The position numbers were made by a program, and so were the translations under genes. A DNA stretch of 64,000 bases from Bactrocera neohumeralis (taxonomy: Eukaryota > Arthropoda > Insecta > Diptera > Tephritidae): assembly GCF_024586455.1 (NCBI RefSeq), contig NC_065920.1, positions 77,244,215 through 77,308,214 on the forward strand, in the 5' to 3' direction. The notes beneath the pieces were generated by a model. It was given only the letters and a program-made list of their open reading frames with translations. It searched no databases and was not told where the DNA came from. This document shows, one piece after another, positions 58,391-64,000 of this stretch. Within the stretch, counting starts at the first letter, position 1. Each line of letters opens with the position of its first letter.

Positions 58391-59488
58391 TAGGGTAGTC
58401 GAAAAAGACTTTTCGTATTTGTTTCGTAGTATATGTACCATTTCGGTCGACCACATTTTGCCATTTTCCGCTAGAGAAATTATTTCATCAGTGTAAAACT
58501 TTTCTGGTTTCTCGGCGAAAAACTGCGGCAAGTAATTTTCACAGGCTTCTCTTGAAGCCAACTTTACTCCATTAAGAGAGTTCTGCATTAACCGAAACAA
58601 ATGGTAGTCCCATGGTGCAAGGTCAGGGCTATACGGTGGATGCATCAAAACTTCCCAGCCAAGCTCTCCCAGTTTGTCCGTTGTCCTGATGGAAGACGAA
58701 GCCCTTTCTGTTGATCAGTTTTAGCTGTTTTTTTCGATTACTTGCTTCAATCTTATCAGTTGTTGACAATAAAATGTAGAATCAATCGTTCGACCAGGCT
58801 GGATCAGCTCATAGGGGATGATTCCTTTCCAATCTCACCAAACACTCAGCATAACCTTTCAAAGCGTCAATCCTGGCTTTACGACCATTTGTTGAGCTTC
58901 AGCATGCTTGGACCATGATCTTGGTCAATATTGTCGTATTTGATCTACTTTTCGTTTTCTGTTACCATTCGCTTATGAAATGGTTTGATTTCATTTCACT
59001 TCAGCAAAGAAACGCAGATGTTAGTTCGGTCTATTAAATTTTTCACAGACAATTCATGTGGTATCCAAACATCGAGATTCTTTTTGTAGCCAGCCTTTTT
59101 TAAATGGTTCAAACCCGTTTGATGATGAATGTTAAGTTCCTTAGCGGTGTCATGGTTGCTTATGTGACGCTCCTGGTCAATCTTTTTCATAATTTCATCG
59201 ACTTTTCAACGAGAGGTCGACCAGAGCGAAATGCATCTTTCACATCGAAATTTCCAGAACGGAAGCGAGCGAACCATTGTTGTGCTACACGAACTGATAC
59301 AGCATCGTCTCCGTTAACTTCACAAATTCCATTCTTGGCTTGCGTGGCACTCTTCCTATTTTTGAATGAAGCTTAAAATCTCACCTTTCCAACACTATAT
59401 GGTATAACACAATGTGATTGGTGGTACTGGAGATATACGACTGCAACGAAATCTATTGACAAAATAGGATAATACTTTTTCGACTAGC
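58391..59488 (-). mobile_element. Mariner family 1, near full-length decayed copy
   Basis: Both ends are present. Minus-strand frames give MKKIDQERHISNHDTAKELN, IHHQTGLNHLKKAGYKKN, VWIPHELSVKNLIDRTNIC, then VLMHPPYSPDLAP-type (MMHPPYSPDLAPWDYHLF) and MQNSLNGVKLASREACENYL, FFAEKPEKFYTDEI. Stops and frameshifts separate them, and the second catalytic Asp segment is deleted near 58680. Confidence 0.85.
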
Positions 59489-61130
59489 CAATATTTACAG
59501 TAAGTGAGTACTTTATACCTTTGACTCAAAGCACTTTTACATCAAGTTGAAAAAACCTAATTATTTGTTAATGAAACAGTCAGTAATATGTGATTTCTAT
59601 GAATGTATGAATATCTAAAAAATATACCGATATACATATATTTCTTTTCCTATTTAAAAAAATTTAAAACAATTCATTACATATTTTCATATGATTAAAA
59701 GTTTTTACTACTTCATTGCTTTTTGGACATCTTTTGGACTGAAATATATAAACAACTCAATGTGATTTCTCGAGGGCTATTGAAATAAAAGTGCAATAGC
59801 GTTGGCATTTTAAAGGACAACTGAGAATTTTAGTCATAAACTTGTATTATTGATTGTATTTTTTCGGCACTATCCACAAGATCGCGCTATTAAAAGGGCA
59901 TTTCCCACAGAAGTTCGCTGTTATTGCCCACAGACAGCACCTGAGCGGTTCGTGTTAAATATTTGCTAGCTGAACTGAGAAATTTAGGAACAATTAGTGC
60001 GCAGTTGGCTTTGCAGTATTACATATATATGTATGTATATGTAGTAGAGTCTGTAAATGAATACTAAAACAAAATAAATGGCCCATAAGACTCTGCCTGC
60101 CAGAGTATTCACTTTCATTTACTTTCAATTAGAAATGCGTACTTCTGGCCAAATCGCTACAACTGAACGCTGAGCAATCAAAGAAGTTTTGTATCTCGCA
60201 GAGTTCATGCCACCTTTCAGCGAATGCAAACACAAACATACATACATATATATGTAGGTACGCACGAATTTATGAATATTTGGGTGTTGCTAGTTAGAAG
60301 GAAAGCTTTTCGCTTTCATTGGCCCACAGCCAAATTGACTTTTACTCTTACCACAAAACACACGAACGATAAGTGGATTGTACACGCAGTACATACATAT
60401 ATACTAGTGCATATTGAGATACCGCTAACATTCGTTTGGCGCGGAAAATGCTTCCTGACCAACAGGCAATGCTGGCTGAACGATTGAAATCAATCAAAAT
60501 TCTATTGACAGCCTGCATGGACATATGGCTGGGCGATCGGTGATAGACGATCTATGAACTGATCGCGGACTGGCATTACGACTAAACATTCTGCAGCGGC
60601 ATAAACCATAAGTGACTGTGGACTATTTTTGCTTTCGAATATACAATATAAATATATGTAATATTGGTTGTGCGGCTACTTCTCTTGTTGATTGATTTAT
60701 CAAAAACACGTCAACTGAAGCAGTGCAATATTTGTAAACTTGTAAGGCTTAGTCTTTTCGTCACTGAAAATTTCAAAAGCGAAAGGTGACTAGACATATA
60801 TGTAAGTATCTATTTGTCAGCGCTGTCAAAACAAAATTTGATACTTAAAAACATATTGTTGTACAAGCTACTTATGTACAGTGGTCCGCATATATTGTAG
60901 ATATGTATGTATAATTGAGTACATTGTTGCATTTGCCGTGGCGTTCATCATAGCTATTTTGACGGCCAGTATTTGTGATACCACCAATTTATGACAAAAT
61001 GTATTTCTGTCACTTTTCTTTTTGGCAAAAAGGCAACGCGCGTTCAAAACGGTAATAAAAAAGCCCCAGTGGGAAAAGTAAGGCGTCGGATTAAATTAAG
61101 AATTTTAATAAATATTTTTAAAATATTATG
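59489..61130. other. Non-coding, nothing recognised
   Basis: AT-rich DNA with ATACATATATATGTAGGTA tracts. The frame at 60991-61224 lacks a domain. No gene is recognised. Confidence 0.3.
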
Positions 61131-62249
61131 GGTAGTCGAAAAAGTTTATTCGTATTTTGTCGATAGATGTCGTTGTAGCCGTATATCTCCAGTGCTACCA
61201 ATCACGTTGTATCATACCGCATAGTGTTAGAATGGTGAGATTTTAAGCTTAATTTAACCAAAACTAAATTAAATTCAGGGAAGAAGTTACAGTTGTTCAA
61301 AAATGAGTGAAAATAATGAAGAAATTCGATATATTTTGAAATTTATCTATAAAAAAGGGAAAAATGACACGCAACCCACCAATGAAATGTGTGCAGTTTA
61401 CGGAGACGATGCTGTATCAGTTCGTGTAACACAACAATGATTCGCTCGCTTCCGTTCTAGAAATTTCGATGTGAAAGATGCATTTCGCTCATTGAAAAGT
61501 CGATGAAATTATGTAAAAGATTGACCAGGAGCGTCACATAAGCAGCCATGACATCGCTAAGGAACTTAACATTCACCATCTGCGATCCTTTGCTACAACG
61601 AAATGAAATCGACCCATTTCTGAAGCGAATGGCAACAGGAGATGAATAGTAGATCACATACGACAATAATGTGCCAAAAACATGATAGTCAAAGCGTGGT
61701 GAAGCTTAACAAATGGTTGCAAAGCCAGGATTGATGCCTCGAAAGGTTATGCTGAGTTTTGGTGGGAAGGAATCACCCTCTATGAGCTACTTCAGCCTGT
61801 TTGAACGACTGATTCTACATTTTACTGTCAACAACTGATGAGATTGAGCAAGCAATTACAAAAAAAAAAGCGGCCAGAACTGATCAACAGAAAGTGCTTC
61901 GTCTTCCATTAGGACAACGCTAGACCACATATATCTTTGATGACGCAGCAAAAACTGGAAGAGCTTGGCGGGGAAGTTTTGAGGCATCCACCATATAGCA
62001 CTGACCTTACATCATCGGACCTCCATTTGTTTCGGTCAATGCGGAACTCCCTTAATAAAGTAAAGTTGGTCGCAATGTTTCGCCGAGAAACCAGAAAAGT
62101 TTTACACTGATGGAATAATGTCTCGAGCGGAAAAATAACAAAAAGTGGTCGACCAATATGGTATATATTTGATTCATTAAAGTTAATTATAAATATAAAA
62201 AAATAAGTTGAAGGTTGATTAGAAATACGAAACTACTTTTCGACTACCT
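61131..62249 (+). mobile_element. Mariner family 1, near full-length decayed copy
   Basis: Both ends are present (GGTAGTCGAAAAAGTTTATT and CTTTTCGACTACC). Plus strand: ATGAGTGAAAATAATGAAGA start at about 61302, EIRYILKFIYKKGKNDTQPT, YGDDAVSVRV, then ERHISSHDIAKELNI, LLQRNEIDPFLKRMATGDE, AKPGLMPRKVMLSFGGK-like, and a C-terminal YTDGIMSRAEK. The helix-turn-helix to catalytic link is shortened near 61590. Inactive. Confidence 0.85.
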
Positions 62250-63597
62250 AATATTTTTATTAAATTTGTTTAACTTCACTCTTATTTTTTGTCTAATTTG
62301 GTGGGACCCCAAATAATTTTTTTTGAAAACTGTTTTTCTTGCTGCTCACCCCTGTCCACAAAACACATTTTTATTATTTATTTATTTGTAGAGCCTATTG
62401 CACATTTCTTTGCTCACTGGGACCCTGAAATCATGTACAGTTTCAATAGCTAACATGAAAGCACAAACTACAATAAGCATTTAAAAAAAAAGTGTCATTC
62501 ATGATCATGACATTATTACAATCGCTGACAACAACGCTGTGACAACTCTGCTGTTGCTGTTGCCCAGTTTGATGTCTTCATCTTTTGAATTTCTTCTTCT
62601 TTTTGCCTTTGCGTGCTGCACTAATTAAGTTATTGTTGTTTGTATTGTAGTTGTTATTGTTGGCGATGATAATGCATATTTGCAACTAATCACTTAATGA
62701 TCTCGTAAACATTTTGTAACACACTTTTTTTTTACAAAAATTTAATTTTTCGATGGATTTTTTGTGGTTTTCTTCAATTAAGTGTGTGGGCGTCGAAATT
62801 TATTGGCGAACTGGCGTTTTATGATGTGAGAATTTTTTTATTCGCCATTTAATTTGTGTCTTAATTGTTCGTAATTAAGTCTGAAATGTGTAAGCGCACG
62901 CTTTTCTTGGAAATTTATGCGCTCATTGATGGATGTTGTTTTCAGAAAATTTAATGGTGAACTTAATTCTTTTTCAAATGTGGTGGTATGAATCTGTTTC
63001 AGAACAAGTGGAGTAGTAGAAAATATTGACTAGTTCAATGAGTGGGGAATCATCTTTGATGTAAAAAGATGTTTTTTTTTTGCTAGATTTTGCATTCCTA
63101 AATATATAATCAAGATGCTCTACATAATGTCATAGAAAGCAATATAAGAGGCCAAACGGGTTGATAATTTTCTCTGTTTGTCACCAGTCTTTCCCTATTA
63201 ATTTGCGCCTGTAGAATTAGTAGAAAATTTTGGAATGAAAACAGGAAAATTCGAAATATCTTTCTTAATCCTTTAGTATGTATGGTACATACTACTGATG
63301 AAATTTGACCCGGACTGACGTATTTTAATATAAATTCTTATTATTGCCCTAAAAATAGGATTATTTTGAGTCAATACGAGCATGCCAATGTTTAATCCAA
63401 TTCCCATACATTTGTTATAAACCTCCTAATGCCTTTCACGCACTCATGCCACTTTCACCAAAGCGGATTTTTCAGTTTAGAAACAGAAAAAAGTCACAAG
63501 TAACTAAATCTGGCGAATACGGGGCTAAGATATAACTTTCATTTCGTGCTGTATCAAAAAGTCAGTCACAATCACGCTAGAATGTCACAACGAATTA
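62250..63597. other. Non-coding, nothing recognised
   Basis: AT-rich DNA with homopolymer T and A runs and TTGTTGTT patches near 62550-62660. No gene is recognised. Confidence 0.3.
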
Positions 63598-63906
63598 TCT
63601 TTATCTTTGTCTTCATCTTTATCTTTATCTTTATCTTTATCTTTATCTTTATCTTTATCTTTATCTTTATCTTTATCTTTATCTTTATTTTATCTTTATC
63701 TTTATCTTTATCTTTATCTTTATCTTTATCTTTATCTTTATCTTTATCTTTATCTTTATCTTTATCTTTATCTTTATCTTTATCTTTATCTTTATCTTTA
63801 TCTTTATCTTTATCTTTATCTTTATCTTTATCTTTATCTTTATCTTTATCTTTATCTTTATCTTTATCTTTATCTTTATCTTTATCTTTATCTTTATCTA
63901 TATCTT
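63598..63906. repeat. (TTTATC)n hexanucleotide array, about 50 units
   Basis: Nearly perfect head-to-tail TTTATC units. The left edge has variants (TTTGTC, TTCATC), one unit near 63684 has an extra TTTTA that shifts the register, and the last unit is CTATATC. It creates long artificial open frames of repeated Ser-Leu, Tyr-Leu or Phe-Ile. Confidence 0.95.
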
Positions 63907-64000
63907 ATTAGAGCTCCATTTGCTAAAGTGTTCGACAGTTCCGACGTCATATTATCAATGTTTAATCCGACTCTCTTTCCGCAATGAGGCGTTTTATGAA

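Noticed and set aside
63598..63906. Telomere-like array or CRISPR array
   Set aside because: The unit is not TTAGG and flies lack such telomeres; there are no spacers, so it is not CRISPR. It is a simple microsatellite.
63546..63987. Two plus-strand ORFs of over 120 codons of Phe-Ile, Ser-Leu or Tyr-Leu repeats
   Set aside because: They are produced by the (TTTATC)n array, which has no stop codon in these frames.
1..64000. tRNA, rRNA or snRNA genes
   Set aside because: No convincing cloverleaf with A and B boxes and no known snRNA sequence was seen by eye; a tRNAscan or Infernal run would be decisive.

Overview
This is nuclear DNA of a higher (schizophoran) fly, most likely a tephritid fruit fly. 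The signs are AT-rich intergenic DNA full of ACATACATATGTATGTA-type tracts, short GT-AG introns, Drosophila-type Inr+DPE core promoters, many decayed Tc1/mariner copies and non-LTR retrotransposon tails, and proteins that look like Drosophila Spitz and Ref(2)P. There is no operon, phage, plasmid or CRISPR signal. All assignments come from reading the sequence; no database search was run.

Layout of the genes. A single-exon, Spitz-type EGF-receptor ligand lies at 1893-2708 (+). Four paralogous cytochrome b561-type six-helix reductases follow: A (5938-6893, -), B (9168-13281, -), C (29435-30366, -) and D (33509-34272, +). Each has three coding exons, a middle exon of exactly 193 nt, and four heme-ligand histidines spaced 38/30/40 residues apart. 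A ref(2)P/p62-like autophagy receptor lies at 36314-38810 (-), with four exons encoding PB1, ZZ finger, LIR-like motif and UBA. Two exons of a secreted ADAMTS-like (thrombospondin type 1) protein lie at 43781-46445 (+); its start codon is upstream and its remaining exons are probably beyond the window. From memory, spi, ref(2)P and several CYB561-like genes are also close together in Drosophila chromosome region 37E-F, so this looks like conserved microsynteny.

The rest, well over 80% of the window, is non-coding and rich in repeats. One mariner family (end TAGTCGAAAAAGTCTTTTC) is present seven times, as decayed near-full copies and as internally deleted derivatives, two of which share a deletion junction. 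At least five other Tc1/mariner families are present as relics. One non-LTR element is present seven times, always as its 3' part. There are also several tandem arrays, a TIR-bounded repeat with a nested LINE piece inside an ADAMTS-like intron, and a hexanucleotide (TTTATC)n array at 63.6-63.9 kb.

The genes do not form one pathway. The reductase cluster probably handles transmembrane electron transfer (ascorbate/iron), Spitz signals through EGFR, Ref(2)P links ubiquitinated cargo to autophagosomes, and the ADAMTS-like protein is extracellular matrix. The clearest new observations are the strict architecture of the four-gene reductase cluster, an apparently orphan but motif-perfect Inr+DPE promoter at 26523, and the mariner deletion-derivative lineage.
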